Below the pieces are notes generated by a model. It was not told where the DNA came from and did no database searches. It saw only the letters and a list, made by a program, of their open reading frames with translations. The position numbers and the translations under genes were made by a program. From contig JAVYIG010000040.1 in the NCBI GenBank assembly GCA_035222895.1, positions 434,001-498,000 of the forward strand: a DNA stretch of 64,000 bases, given 5' to 3'. Shown one piece after another: positions 51,271-62,395 of the stretch. This stretch comes from Strongylocentrotus droebachiensis. Lineage: Eukaryota; Echinodermata; Echinoidea; Camarodonta; Strongylocentrotidae. Numbering within the stretch: position 1 is the stretch's first letter; the number at the start of each line of letters is the position of its first letter.

Positions 51271-53161
51271 CTAAATCTCTACCAGCACTCTGCATTCATC
51301 CATGGGTTGGAGGTCTTACAATCAGCCTAATGCATTGTCTCCTCCCCCACCTTATGGATCCATAGCCTTTAGAGTGAGAGAAGAAAAATATTGATCCTTG
51401 GGGGCCATATGGCCCATTTCACAGCGCGCAGTCTTAAGGACACTCCAACACACACCTTACACTTGTGCCATATTGATAATTCCCCTTCTTTTGTTTGAAG
51501 AGGATAATAATACACAATCTTACAGCGTCATTCCAATCAATAACTCTAGCATGCAAGCTGTTTTGTCTCTACGTGGTAGACCATAGAAATATAATACTGA
51601 GAAATTTCTTTGTGCTATGTTTCAACATTCAAGTACATTGTGGAGGCATATATGCTGGCCTGACAATATCATTTGATTTTAGGGTACAAATTGACAATTC
51701 CTGTTCATTTTGAATACTTTCTAATTAGTTATTCTATTATTTCACGGTTTTAGATCTTTAACTTTTCAAGAATCAGGAAAATGTTGTACATGCTCAATCC
51801 ACTAGTAATACTGTACATTTATTTAAAATTTTGTTTCATTCAAATATTCAAAGGTGGAGTTTCACCAAAATATATCAACCCAATATAATTGATATCAAAA
51901 TCTGATTGATAAAACTTTTTAAAAAAAGGAAGAAAAAAAAAGTGAAAAGGCAATATAAATTAAAGCAAGTCTTACATTTTTCTAATCTTGTATTAGAGTA
52001 GTCTGATGAAAAAAAATTACAAGCCACTAATTAACGTACAGTAATATATCTCTGCAGAAAGATTTGGTAGAAACTCTTACGACATGGAACGGATGAATCA
52101 AATACTTCTAAAATAAATCTTTAAGTGATTTGTGAGAGCAAATAGAAATGAAGGCACAGATGTTCCGTCCAGCCTCTTTTGCATTTTAATCACCTTGAAG
52201 AGGAATTGGTTCAACATGCCTTGACAGAGACACTCTTTACCAAAATCAATACTTAATGATTTTTACTTCACGTCTAATTGCCATCTATCCAAAACAACAA
52301 GCGCACTGTTTAAGAACATCATCCTTTGTGATCTCTAAAATAACCCAAAACATCTTGGACTACTATTTACTGTATATTGAAATTGCTGAATGAAAAACAA
52401 TCATTCATTCTCTCTTTGTATCCCTTATGGGTTAAAGATTTTGTAAGAAGCAAGTAATGAAATAGTTCCAATTTGCAGACTATGGGCCCAGACCTAAATG
52501 CAGTATTGATGAATTTTATGTTTAAAAAAAGAATCTATTCAATCAGTATTATTTTGGTTACAAACATTAAAGAAAATGTTTACAACCTCAAAGATCAAGA
52601 TTATCAACAAATATTGAATTAAAATTACAAAATTTACTGAACAAAACAGGCACATTTCGACTCTTTGTCGTTGATAAGCTGACAAATAATCCTGGAATAT
52701 TTCTCAAGGTAAACATATTCCAAGTACAAATGCAGACATATGTCATCAGATTTGTGAAGGTATATAGAGGTACAGTCAACATGTCTATTCCCTGATTCTC
52801 AACCAAACGTAGTCAAATCTACATGCAAATAAAACAAGGAACAATGCCAAGGTTTCTTGAGAAAGATGACCTTGATACCAAGCCTGTTTGCATATCATAA
52901 AGATGCAGGTACATGTACATTGTTTGCCTTGCATCTTTGTTCCTTCTGCTTAGAACAGATCTTAGAATGATGTGAGTTCTGTTTAATTTATATGTTTGTT
53001 CTCAGGAATTTTTTCAGAATTTGGCATAACAAGTTCAAACTACAAATCTTATACACTGCACTGATTGCAGTGATTTTTAATGTATTTTTTATTTTTTATT
53101 TTCCTCCAAATATCTTTCACCACCTTTTCAAATTTCCACTGCTCTTTTTTTTACCAGCTTC
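51271..53161. other. AT-rich intergenic sequence
   Basis: Nothing recognised. A short gcaggtacatgtacattg palindromic stretch near 52904 is the only feature noticed. Confidence 0.55.
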
Positions 53162-53164
53162 TAA

Positions 53165-53530
53165 GGGTACGTTTACGCTCAACTTTTTCTGGCCAGAATG
53201 AGGCATTTGTTACGCGTTTAGTTCAAAACACGGTTGCGTCCTTTCTCATTTTTGTAGAATCACCGAAAAACGGCCATCGTAAACTCACAAACTGGATCGG
53301 CGATTCTGGGGAAGCATAAACGCACAATCATTTGTAAACGCTTTTAAATGGGGTCAACGTAGCATGCGCAGTGCAGATTTGCGAATCCAGCTGCAGAGAC
53401 AGAATCATGCCTGGAGGAGCCAGAGGAGTGAGCATAAACAGTACACCGTGGAACTGCGATTACGATGAGCCTTTGCGATGAGCGTTTCAAATCGCTCATT
53501 CTGCCTTCAAAATTGAGCATAAACGTACCC
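53165..53530. mobile_element. MITE with TAA target duplication (PIF/Harbinger-like, 366 bp)
   Basis: The inverted ends are GGGTACGTTTACGCTCAA (left) and GGGTACGTTTATGCTCAA (right, inward), extending further through an AGAATGAG block. TAA is duplicated at 53162-53164 and 53531-53533. A 3-bp TWA target site and a GG-starting end fit PIF/Harbinger MITEs. It carries CpG-rich internal sequence. The small open frames starting upstream or inside are not genes. Confidence 0.75.
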
Positions 53531-53557
53531 TAAGTTAGCCATTGCTAAGTGACATAA

Positions 53558-53877
53558 GGCCTGTTTTCATCGGACCGAAGTTGCAAAATAACCCACTATT
53601 TTCAGACTCTGGATATATTCCCGAAACCCGAAATTGCGTCTTCACCAGAGCGATACGCTCATCACAAGCTAGATGAAGGCAGGCGCAAATTAGCCCGCTA
53701 TTTGGGAAGTAGCGGGCTTTTTTAAAACAAGACCAAGATTTCTCATGATGTTTTCTTGACCAAATAACCAGCTAATTGCAACTGCAGGCTGATGAGGACG
53801 CAAATAAGCTGGCTAATTGAGATCAGCTAGTTAAAATAGCGAGTTATTTTGTGACTTCGGTCGGATGAGGATAGGCC
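53558..53877. mobile_element. MITE with long inverted ends and central hairpin (320 bp)
   Basis: The ends are GGCCTGTTTTCATCGGACCG (left) and GGCCTATCCTCATCCGACCG (right, inward), continuing to a shared CAAAATAAC about 35 bp in. The flanking triplets TAA and TAG may be a decayed 3-bp target duplication. The centre (about 53692-53718) has a perfect 9-bp stem, agcccgcta/tagcgggct. It sits only 24 bp after the preceding MITE's right TSD. Confidence 0.72.
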
Positions 53878-53924
53878 TAGATAGATAGTGATAACAATGT
53901 CAAAGAAATTGTAGGAGCAGGAAA

Positions 53925-54594
53925 GGACAAGACAAAAATTGCCAATTTGGTTTTAAGCTTGTGACGTCATTGCCTCACTATTTATCAATTGTTTTACATA
54001 GTTTTATCCCATTAATTTCTCTTTCTATCCCCCAAAACTTGATTTCCCCATGCCTTTGCCTAAAATCTTTTATGAACTTTGATACTATTTTCTGAATATT
54101 GTATTCATAATTATTGATTTTTATATAAATAGTTTATCAAAATTCACATTTTTCATGATTTAACTGAAAAAAAATACTCTACTGTATATTAGTGCATCCA
54201 CTCAACAACATATTACTATCAATACAACTTGGATGCTGGTGTGAGTAAATAAGATGTTTAGGGGGAAAATTTGAAATTTATATGATCAATATAAAGAAAA
54301 CAATTAGTGGATAGTGAGGCAATGACGTCACAGACTCATGATTGAGTTGCCAATTTGTCTTGTGATTTTCAAAGTTATTCATGTCATTAAGGGTAATAAT
54401 CGGGAGCGCCAGGAGGGTCAAATCTGACTGACATGAGCGCTATACAAGAACCCACTATTATTATTATTATTAATTAACAATTCATAACTTTCTTATTAGT
54501 TATCCAATTTTGCTCCAACTTTTTTTGATGGGTTTGTTTGATTTTTCTGCTTCTATTGAAAGCAAGTTATTATTAGAGTGGATTTGCCCTTTAA
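53925..54594. mobile_element. Large-stem MITE, left end truncated, carrying a short insertion
   Basis: A long imperfect stem pairs about 53925-53995 with about 54305-54372. Both arms contain GTGACGTCATTGCCTCACTAT (one arm reversed), whose inner part is a CRE palindrome. The right arm runs on to an end AGGGCAAATCCACTCTAATA (inward) with TTAA at 54591-54594, the same terminal style as the four TTAA elements. No matching left terminus is visible, probably lost next to the 53558 MITE. A (TTA)n-tailed fragment interrupts the right arm at about 54395-54480. Confidence 0.6.
54395..54480 (+). repeat. SINE-tail-like fragment with (ATT)n
   Basis: The stretch ends gagcgctatacaagaaccca followed by ctattattattattatta. 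This pattern (gcgctatacaagaaccc plus ATT repeats) is familiar to me from 3' ends of dispersed repeats in marine invertebrate genomes. No tRNA-like A/B boxes are present, so only a tail fragment is supported. Confidence 0.4.
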
Positions 54595-55116
54595 TCTCTT
54601 TTTGTCCTTTTTAAATTGTAAACATTCAGGCTTTCTTGGACTTTTGTTGAACTTTAGTTGAAGGCCACCATGTCTGTATGTTGTGGGGCACCCAGATCAA
54701 TACCAAACCAAAGACCAATCACAAACATTCAACTTTAGCTGTGACAATTACCAGGAGTCCATTAGACTCAGTTTTTAATCAATAGTCAGGCAAGACAATT
54801 CCACGACAGCTGTCCCCCAGTTTAACACTCTTGAATCACCCCCTCCAGAATGCCCAGGACAAAAATTCAATAAAATCTTAGCAGCAGATTCCACTAATGA
54901 TGCTCTACTCTATTAAGTAACTTCATTGATCACTTGTAATTATACCATTTCAAGGCATGATTTAGCATTTGTGTAGGCTATCGTAAAGTATTGCACAACC
55001 AGTGTGTAGGCAGCAATTTTCCTTTAAAATGCAATCCCGAGGACTGATCAGGCTGTCTTCAATTTTTGTATCTTTTTCTCCGCGTAAGGGTTCAACGACA
55101 CAAGCTCCAGTGACAA

Positions 55117-55314
55117 TTGCTCCATGGTCAATTCCCTACACTGACCAACATTCCTAACCTTGGATCACTCTTGCTCCATGATTAATTCCCTACACTGACC
55201 ACAATTCCTAACCTTGGATCACTCTTGCTCCATGGTCAATTCCCTACACTGACCAAAATTCCTAACCTTGGATCACTCTTGCTCCATGGTCAATTTCCTA
55301 ACCCTGGATCAGAT
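55117..55314. repeat. 54-bp minisatellite, about 3.6 copies
   Basis: Units begin ttgctccatggtcaattccc at 55117, 55171, 55225 and 55279, exactly 54 bp apart. The last copy has lost about 21 bp. Each unit contains ctacactgacc and cctaaccttggatcactc. It is followed by a short aaccctaaacctaacc stretch that is telomere-like in look but not a telomeric array. Confidence 0.85.
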
Positions 55315-55367
55315 ACTTACTCTAACCCTAAACCTAACCTAAAACCCAATTGCAACCGAAGCCTTAA

Positions 55368-55898
55368 AGGGACTATGTCCCATTTGCAGGCCAAAAAAAT
55401 GAAAAAGTTAAATTCCAACTGCATTTGAGAGATAATACTAATTTAGAACTTCGCTAAAAAAGGTGGGGCTTGAAAATGTCTTGAAGTGGGAAATAACGAC
55501 TATTAGTTGTCAAATCGACTTTAGGGCTATAGAGCCCAAAAGTAATAGTCTTGATTTTCGGACAATTGTACCGAATGGTCATACGTTTTATGCTGCGCAA
55601 AGATTCAATCAGTTTAATCTTGGCCATCACAAGAAGTGGGTTATTGATGTAGACAAATGCTCATGTACCCTTTACAACTCTTTTCATGTATGTTATTACC
55701 AAAGAAGAAAAAAAGCCAGTCAGTCACTCAATAGTGTCTGACAGTGAAGTCTAGCAAGTAAACGGGTTTCCTTGCATAATTTGAATATGAGGACACTGCT
55801 AACGTTTAAATTTCACAGATAGGACATACATGACATATTCATAATTCCTGCAAAGTTCTACAGCATTTGAGGTTGGCTGCAAAAGGGACATAGTACCT
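55368..55898. mobile_element. TTAA-flanked MITE 3 (531 bp)
   Basis: The inverted ends are AGGGACTATGTCCCATTTGC (left) and AGGTACTATGTCCCTTTTGC (right, inward). TTAA flanks lie at 55364-55367 and 55899-55902. A 92-codon frame inside it shows no known domain and is read here as non-coding. The element follows a 54-bp minisatellite by about 50 bp. Confidence 0.82.
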
Positions 55899-55902
55899 TT
55901 AA

Positions 55903-58900
55903 GCCCCTATATTAAACAAAAACAAATCAAAGAAAGAGCAAAAGTTGGGTCACTGTACCTTTGGCTTTGCGAACATATTAGAAAAAACAAAGCAATACAA
56001 GATTTTCAATTTCAATCCAGTAAACAAAAATCATTGGAAGGCACTTGATATTCAGATAGATTTATCACAAAAGTGAAAGTGTATTTTGTATTTCGATGCT
56101 CGCACTTGTAACAATATGCTCAAAGCCTGAAGAAAAAGAACCCTAATATATCAAAGGTAAGCTGATATATGTTCAGCTGTACTAGTACAGTAGGTTTATT
56201 AGATCAAACTTACTTTTACGGTAAAAGTAAGTTCAGATATCTTTTATGAATGCAATTTCTTCCAGTAATGACATTAGAAAGTGCCCCCATTTTAGATTTG
56301 AGATATTAGTCGATTCTTAAATTAACAATTTGTATAGTGCTCAAGTTTCTCAGTCAAATGTGTGGTTAAAGAAGATTAAGGGGGGAGGAAGTAGAACATA
56401 TTCAAATTTGTAAAGATGCAATATTTTGTTAATTTCTAATCACTTCTTTCTGTGCCCTGATATTTTCATGTACACTGTACTTTCTTTTTAAATATAGGGT
56501 TTGAAGTGGTAAGGAAGAAGTCAACAAAACTGTCAGAAGAGAAAGTGAAACATTTTTTGTTCTTCATTTTCTTTCTGTTTGGGTCAGTAGCAAATCAATT
56601 TGCTTGAAGTGGGAGAAATGAAGCATACACAAGAGTGAAACAGGAAACATGCACACTTGTCAACATGCAGCAAAAGAACCAACAAAAGGCATGTGCATTG
56701 GATGTGATTTTTGTCTCTCTAAAAAGTGTGAATGGATAAAATCAACTGCGTTGGTAAAGTATAAACTACATTAAGGTCTCAGCATTATAACTTCATATTC
56801 ATTCAATACCCCCCCCCCCCCAAATCTCTTTCTCTCTCTCTCTCTCCCTCTGTATCTATCTCTCTTTTCTCTCACTCTCTCCCTCTCTCTTACTCTCTCT
56901 CTCTCTCTGTCCCTGCCTCCCTCTTTCTCTGTCCCTCCCTCTTTCTCTGTCCCTCCCTCCTTCCCCTCCCTCCCTCCCTCCCTCCCTCTACCATCCACCA
57001 TGCCTACACCCTCTGCCCAACTCCTTAGATAAAAGAAGAAGGAACAGATTCATCTTCTCCTTCTCCAACAAAACATTCAGATGAATATAAACTGGCATGA
57101 ATGGATCTCTTGTCAGCTACTGTGATGATTAATGACTGGTTATGATTCAGCTAAGACTCCCTGACCCACACGCTTTGCCCCTTCATCTCAACCAGCCCCG
57201 GCCCTGATTGCAAGTAACAATCCGCACCAACTCCCTGACCCCTTAAACATCTTCTCTTCAGCAAGAAACCTTGGCACAGCTGCCTAGCCCTCCACCTCAT
57301 GACGACTTTCCCCCTTTCCTTGAGATACAATAAATGCCAAGATGACACACTTTTAACCTCTTCCTCACAGATGATAATTTCACAGAAAAACCCCTCCCAA
57401 ATTTCTTAGGACTAGACAATTATGAAGTGATAATTCAATAATGTTACGTATCATAGTGAAAGTTTCTGGACTTGATTAAAGAAAACAGGAGGGTTACTTG
57501 TAGAAGGGTAAAGTTTTAAAAGAGTGGTTAGTGGCGTAAAGGAGTTATTACACCTTGGTGGGGTACAATAATTGTGATACAATGAATAATTGATCTGTCA
57601 CCTGATTAAATATAGAAAACGTTTTGTCATTTTAGCCCCTCCTTCATCACTAAATTGATGATAATTACAAAGTGAAGGGACCAAAATTTAAGAAAATTAT
57701 AAATAGGCTTACCTGTTATGAGGAGTCTGGAGTCGGCTAACCATTAAACCATAACTGTAGCAATACTGCATATCTGTTGATTAAACAAATGATAGGATAT
57801 TTAAGTGTTTTTTCTCCAAGTTCTTAGAGTTAAAACACACAATCTACTTCTTCAAAATATTGGGTTTTTAGTATCTTTTCTTATTGAAGCAACATTCTTC
57901 TTTGATGACTGTATTCCTAATTCAACTTTATATTTTATCCTTTAATAGTTTATGATTTCATATTCAACAAAACACACCAACCTATGTCTATTGATATTTG
58001 TGTTTTTAATTTGGTATACTAAAAGTACTGGCAATAATTTTTGATTACTTACAGTGATACAAATTTTATTGTTCAATGTACAAATACTCTGTACAAATTA
58101 ACTAGCATTTAAAACATATTTTAAATGCATGTATTGTAGCATTTAATAAATACATGATAAATTCAAGATTGACAACACAAAATAATGGCAACAGGATACT
58201 ACACTGTAAGCCTAAGATATCTTATATTGGCATCTATAGAAAATATAGTATGTGTATTTTCTTTTTCACCAAAAAAGGAGAACACAAAAGATAAACTACT
58301 CATCATCCGGTGTACTCTAATTTTGTTTGTAAAAATGTCTTTAGTCTAATACTGCAAAAACATAATTATATATGACAAAGAGCCATAATAAATAGATATT
58401 TGCTAAATATCTTGATAAACATTTCTGTCTAAAAGACATTGCTCATCATCATTTTGCTTCATGCTCTGATAAATGCAATAAACTAACTCACTTCTCTTCA
58501 ACAAAGCAGGGCATTAAATTGAAAGTATGCTATGCTGTCTGCAGAAGCCCTGTTTGTTTTCACCTAGTTAATGATTGAGCACCTCATAAATCTTAAAAAT
58601 GTATGATTAATCTATCTCTCTTTTTTTCTAATACATGCAATTTGTTCCACCCCCACTGATTTTTCCCCATATATCCTAGTATCTCTTCAGACTTTAAATT
58701 ACAACTTGTAGCAGAGATAAGATAATGAAAGACCCAAATAATTCTCTCACAATTACCCTTGGACGATGCGATGAAACAACCACTTCCTCTTCTAGCTAGC
58801 TCAAGTAATCAAAGTAATATATATTGCCATTCTTTCTGTCTTTGTTGCATCTTGGTATTGATGAATCAAAACAAGAATTGGGTCAGGATGGTTTTCACCA

Positions 58901-60285
58901 TGCGTTGTACGGCTCGCTTACACCATGCAATCCGTCACATCCTATATAAACTAAGCAAGGTAGTCTGTTTTTCAGACATCAATTTTCTCCTCCTTTCTTT
59001 TCCAATCATGAAGATGAGGCCATGATATCAATATTGATATTGATAACAATAACAAAAAAAGAGCCTATCTCATAATGATAACATATCCCTATGTGCTTAA
59101 AAAAGGGCCTACCTATACGATTCATTATCTTTCATTAGAAGTTGGTCCATATATGTGGTCCATATATGTGCTACAATGTACACATTGTAAAATCCTTACA
59201 AATTACTTGCAACTCTCTTCCAGCTTCAAATACTCCATCTAAAATATAATAATACCCTCATTTCTTGTGGCCTTGAGCAGTAGACGGTTCAATTTTGATT
59301 TGCAATTGCTGAGACTACAGACTTCAAGGAGGAAGCGCTACTGTTGCATGAAATGCAACAAAGGATAGAGAATACATGAATAGCAAGAGAAAAATTCTAA
59401 AGCCATTCATGCGCAATAAACTGCAAGGAAATGCATGGTGAGAAACGAATGTTGGTTTGAGGAGCTACATGTAATTATACATTTTTTGATATACATTAAT
59501 AGTCTTCATGAAGTTCATAGGCAGTACTCTGAAATTGTTTATTTTTTTATTTTTATAGGGGAGGGGGTTTAAGGGGGAGAGGGAGGTTGTGGTGTTTAAT
59601 GTTACATTGTTTCCATTCTGTTATTCTTTGTCATATTATTCATAATGTATGAGATTGATTTGTATCATCTGAAATGTATTTTTGTTTTCAAATGTCAATG
59701 AATTTGTTGAATGGAAGCACAATAAATTATATTTAAACAAAATATGGACATTATCAAACATTGAACAAAATTGTAAGAATTCTATTTTAAGGAAACAGTA
59801 CCGGTAATAATATTCCAGGACAAAAAAAGGGGGGAGGGAAATACCCCAGACCTGATTTACAAACAGTTAACAACAGAATTATCCATACCCCTTGTAATTT
59901 CTTGTTCTTTTATTTTTCATAACTGAAGAATGAAAGGTGGACTGGTTGAGTTACATGTATAGCCTTTGTTGGATACTTTTAGATGTAAGCGTATGTCACC
60001 CTTTCGAGAAACAGATATCGGGACAAATCAATTTTCACATGTTTAAAGAATAACACAAATGTGGTAAGAATATGAATAATTTAGTTTGCTGTATACATGT
60101 ATCTGATTTTGTTTGATATTTGATATGAATGTGATCTAAATGAAAGTCTTCAGTTTATGAATCAATGCTATTGAAAGAAAAAAAAATACTATAAAGTCTA
60201 CACTGTACAACCTACAACACAATGTATAATGAAGATCAAAGGATTGTGGGTTGAATAAGGCAGAAAAACCTGAAAATTGGTTTAC
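55903..60285. other. AT-rich intergenic sequence
   Basis: Contains the polypyrimidine tract at 56811-56995, a 16-bp perfect palindrome at 59025-59040 and a 13-bp tandem duplication (tggtccatatatg) at 59143-59168. No gene recognised. Confidence 0.55.
56811..56995 (+). repeat. 185-bp polypyrimidine tract: C-run, (CT)n, (CCCT)n
   Basis: Almost uninterrupted pyrimidines beginning with an 11-C run and ending in ccctccctccctccctccct. It is opposite in strand polarity to the GA arrays in the prox gene. A potential triplex or quadruplex former. Confidence 0.9.
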
Positions 60286-60289
60286 TTAA

Positions 60290-60846
60290 AGGATAGTTGA
60301 GTTCTGTTGCAGAGGGAGCTACACAAAATAATTTTTTTGTGAGATAATGAAAAACTGAGTGTCAAATTTGAAAGAACATAATATTTAAATGACAAAATCA
60401 TCTTTGTTTGATCAAATTCGGTTCAGAGACGGCTGAAATATAACGATTTCTAATACTTGTGTACCACCACAAATATTAGGTATTTTGAAAAATTTGAAAA
60501 AACCATTGGGAAAAACGAAATAACGCATTTTACGTCGTATTTCAGCCAATGCCGATGTTGGCTTTTTTGTTGGCATTTTCGTGTTGCTTAAATTACCCAC
60601 AATTAGCCGGCTCCTGTAATGTTATTTTTAATTGAATAATTAATTAACAGTCATCATGTTTTTTTGAGAGTGGAGCTGAATTGGTATCGTACTTTGCTAA
60701 ATTTCACACATTTTGGGGTCCAAAAAACATCTTCATAGCAATTTTAGGTTCTAAAAGGGCACTATAAATGTCATAGATAAGAATAAGAGCTATAACCATG
60801 CACTTTGAAGGCATTCGCGGTCTGAAAATAGAACTCAACTATCCCT
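60290..60846. mobile_element. TTAA-flanked MITE 4 (557 bp)
   Basis: The ends are AGGATAGTTGAGTTCTGTTG on the left and AGGGATAGTTGAGTTCTATT inward from the right, with the left copy missing one G. TTAA is present at 60286-60289 and 60847-60850. The interior is AT-rich without a transposase. It lies about 1 kb from the putative divergent gene pair. Confidence 0.8.
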
Positions 60847-61467
60847 TTAAATAAAAAATGAATCATCCATTAATTACTTTAGTGGAGGATTGGCAATGCA
60901 TTTTATATTTCAGATATGTATCATTGTCCAACTTTAAAGAAACTGCTCTAGAGTTCATTTCAAATTAAAATATTTGACATACACTGTAGAACACTTTGCA
61001 ATAAAAAGGTGCATCCACAGGTTTAAGACTTATTGAAATTTATCTTTTTAATCCTATGATGATTTACTAACAAACTTGATTTGGTAATTAGCTCTCAGCA
61101 TCTCTCCTTTATCATATTTCTCTCATTCAAATTATCTATCTGGAATCTGAAACTTCTTTTCTCAAACAATAAATCCTTTATGCAAACAATATCTTAAAAC
61201 TTCCTTTTCTTTATTCCAACCTAAAAGTCAAAAGGAATGGTGTTTATAAGCTGGTGTTTTTTATGTACAGGTTCAATACCTTTACACAGTTTCTTCAATA
61301 AGAAACAAATTGCAATGGAAACTGTGGTCTTTCTAAATTCTAGATGTAATGTCCAGGTGGTCACTAGACTAAAACAGGTTTCAATGTATCATAGCATTAT
61401 TGGTAACCATCAAAATCAAGCAGCCCCCATCACCACTATCAGTATCACCAACAGCATCACCATGCAT

Positions 61468-61491
61468 CCCCCCCCCCCCCCCCCCCCCCCC
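61468..61491 (+). repeat. C24 homopolymer in a CAC/ATC-rich stretch
   Basis: Twenty-four consecutive C, flanked by catcaccat-type trinucleotides (about 61430-61550). It yields a false poly-Pro/His-Thr frame of 173 codons. Confidence 0.9.
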
Positions 61492-61821
61492 ATCTTCCAG
61501 ATCACCATCATGATGACCATGCACCACCAACAGTACTCCGTATCACCACCACCTTTAACAACAAAGTCAGATCCACTTTGGAATTGGAAGACAAAAATGA
61601 CGCTGGGGCAGCCGCATATTAACAGTTCCAGCTTTTTTGCCCCAAGTTTTATTGCCCCAATCCAATGCCTGTCACTTTGTCAGGTATCGGAGCGCCAGAG
61701 CGGGGTCGGAGCCCAGACCGTGCAAAGGCGCGCATGTGGAGGCAGAAGACAAGAATAGAATTAGAAAGGTGTCTGCTGCATTTTCGGCCTCAGCAGTTAT
61801 GAGCTATCTACAACAACTTAC

Positions 61822-61856
61822 CTGTTTTTCTTACTAGAAATCCGGCATCTCGGCAT
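61822..61856 (-). CDS. Possible first coding exon of a divergent gene (partial, tentative)
   Basis: On the minus strand ATG at 61856 opens 11 codons plus 2 bases (MPRCRISSKKN) and reaches a near-consensus donor AAACAG|GTAAGTTG. It faces the plus-strand exon at 62318 with about 460 bp between the two ATGs, as a shared promoter would. The peptide is too short to identify, a second in-frame exon was not found, and the match may be chance. The neighbouring 61640-61800 has unusual CpG density. Confidence 0.22.
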
Positions 61857-62317
61857 TCCACCTCCTAGTCATAACACACTGTGATCCATCGTGACGAAAA
61901 ATTATACTGACAGGTCTTCACAAAAAAGAGAAAATAGTAATCAAGTCCTCCTCAACGTTATATTAGCACTAAAATTATACCTGCAATATTTTTAAGGATT
62001 TTATGATCGATTTAAAGATAGATGCAGTACAGGATTTTTGTATGATCATATTAAGGTCAACCGTCATAAAAGCCTCTAAACATCTAATATAAAGACTACG
62101 TCAAAATCTGATAAGTCGATTCGATCACTAGTTATTCAATTTAGAGCAAGATTTATATAATTATACTTTTTATTTGATGTTTAAATCTTTAATGAAAATA
62201 TATTTTATGTTTAAATAATTTTGTTTAATGTATTCACGTTAGATTAATATTTTATTAAGATATAATTTCTTTGAACCATATATTTGGTAGCAAATTGGCA
62301 TCTTTGAAACTGACGAA
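61857..62317. promoter_or_regulatory. Possible bidirectional promoter interval
   Basis: This interval separates the plus-strand first exon at 62318 from the tentative minus-strand first exon ending at 61856. It is very AT-rich in the middle (about 62140-62280) with no TATA box at a diagnostic distance. Transcription starts cannot be placed from sequence alone. Confidence 0.2.
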
Positions 62318-62395
62318 ATGGCGATGCTGTCCGCTAATTTACTGAGGAAAATTCCTCGATTTCATCTAAGAGGAGTTTCTTTTACACCTGAAAAG
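62318..62395 (+). CDS. First coding exon of an unidentified gene with mitochondrial-presequence-like N-terminus (partial)
   Basis: Twenty-six codons run from ATG (context gacgaaATGG) to a good donor GAAAAG|GTATGT, phase 0. Reading past the donor meets TAA after three codons, so splicing is required. The peptide MAMLSANLLRKIPRFHLRGV and the following SFTPEK has Arg/Lys residues spaced among Leu/Ile/Phe, and its only acidic residue is a Glu at position 25. This is typical of an amphipathic mitochondrial targeting presequence (inference from composition). I do not recognise the protein. Later exons were not found in the remaining 1.6 kb and probably lie beyond the window. A MITE occupies part of the first intron. 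Confidence 0.6.

Noticed and set aside
55314..55345. Telomere-like aaccctaaacctaacc stretch
   Set aside because: Only a few degenerate units; no array, so not a telomere or interstitial telomeric block.
55463..55741. 92-codon frame as a possible gene
   Set aside because: Falls wholly inside a TTAA-flanked MITE with no transposase motif.
61237..61758. 173-codon plus-strand open frame
   Set aside because: Its length depends on a C24 run and CAC/ATC repeats; the composition is low-complexity with no family match.
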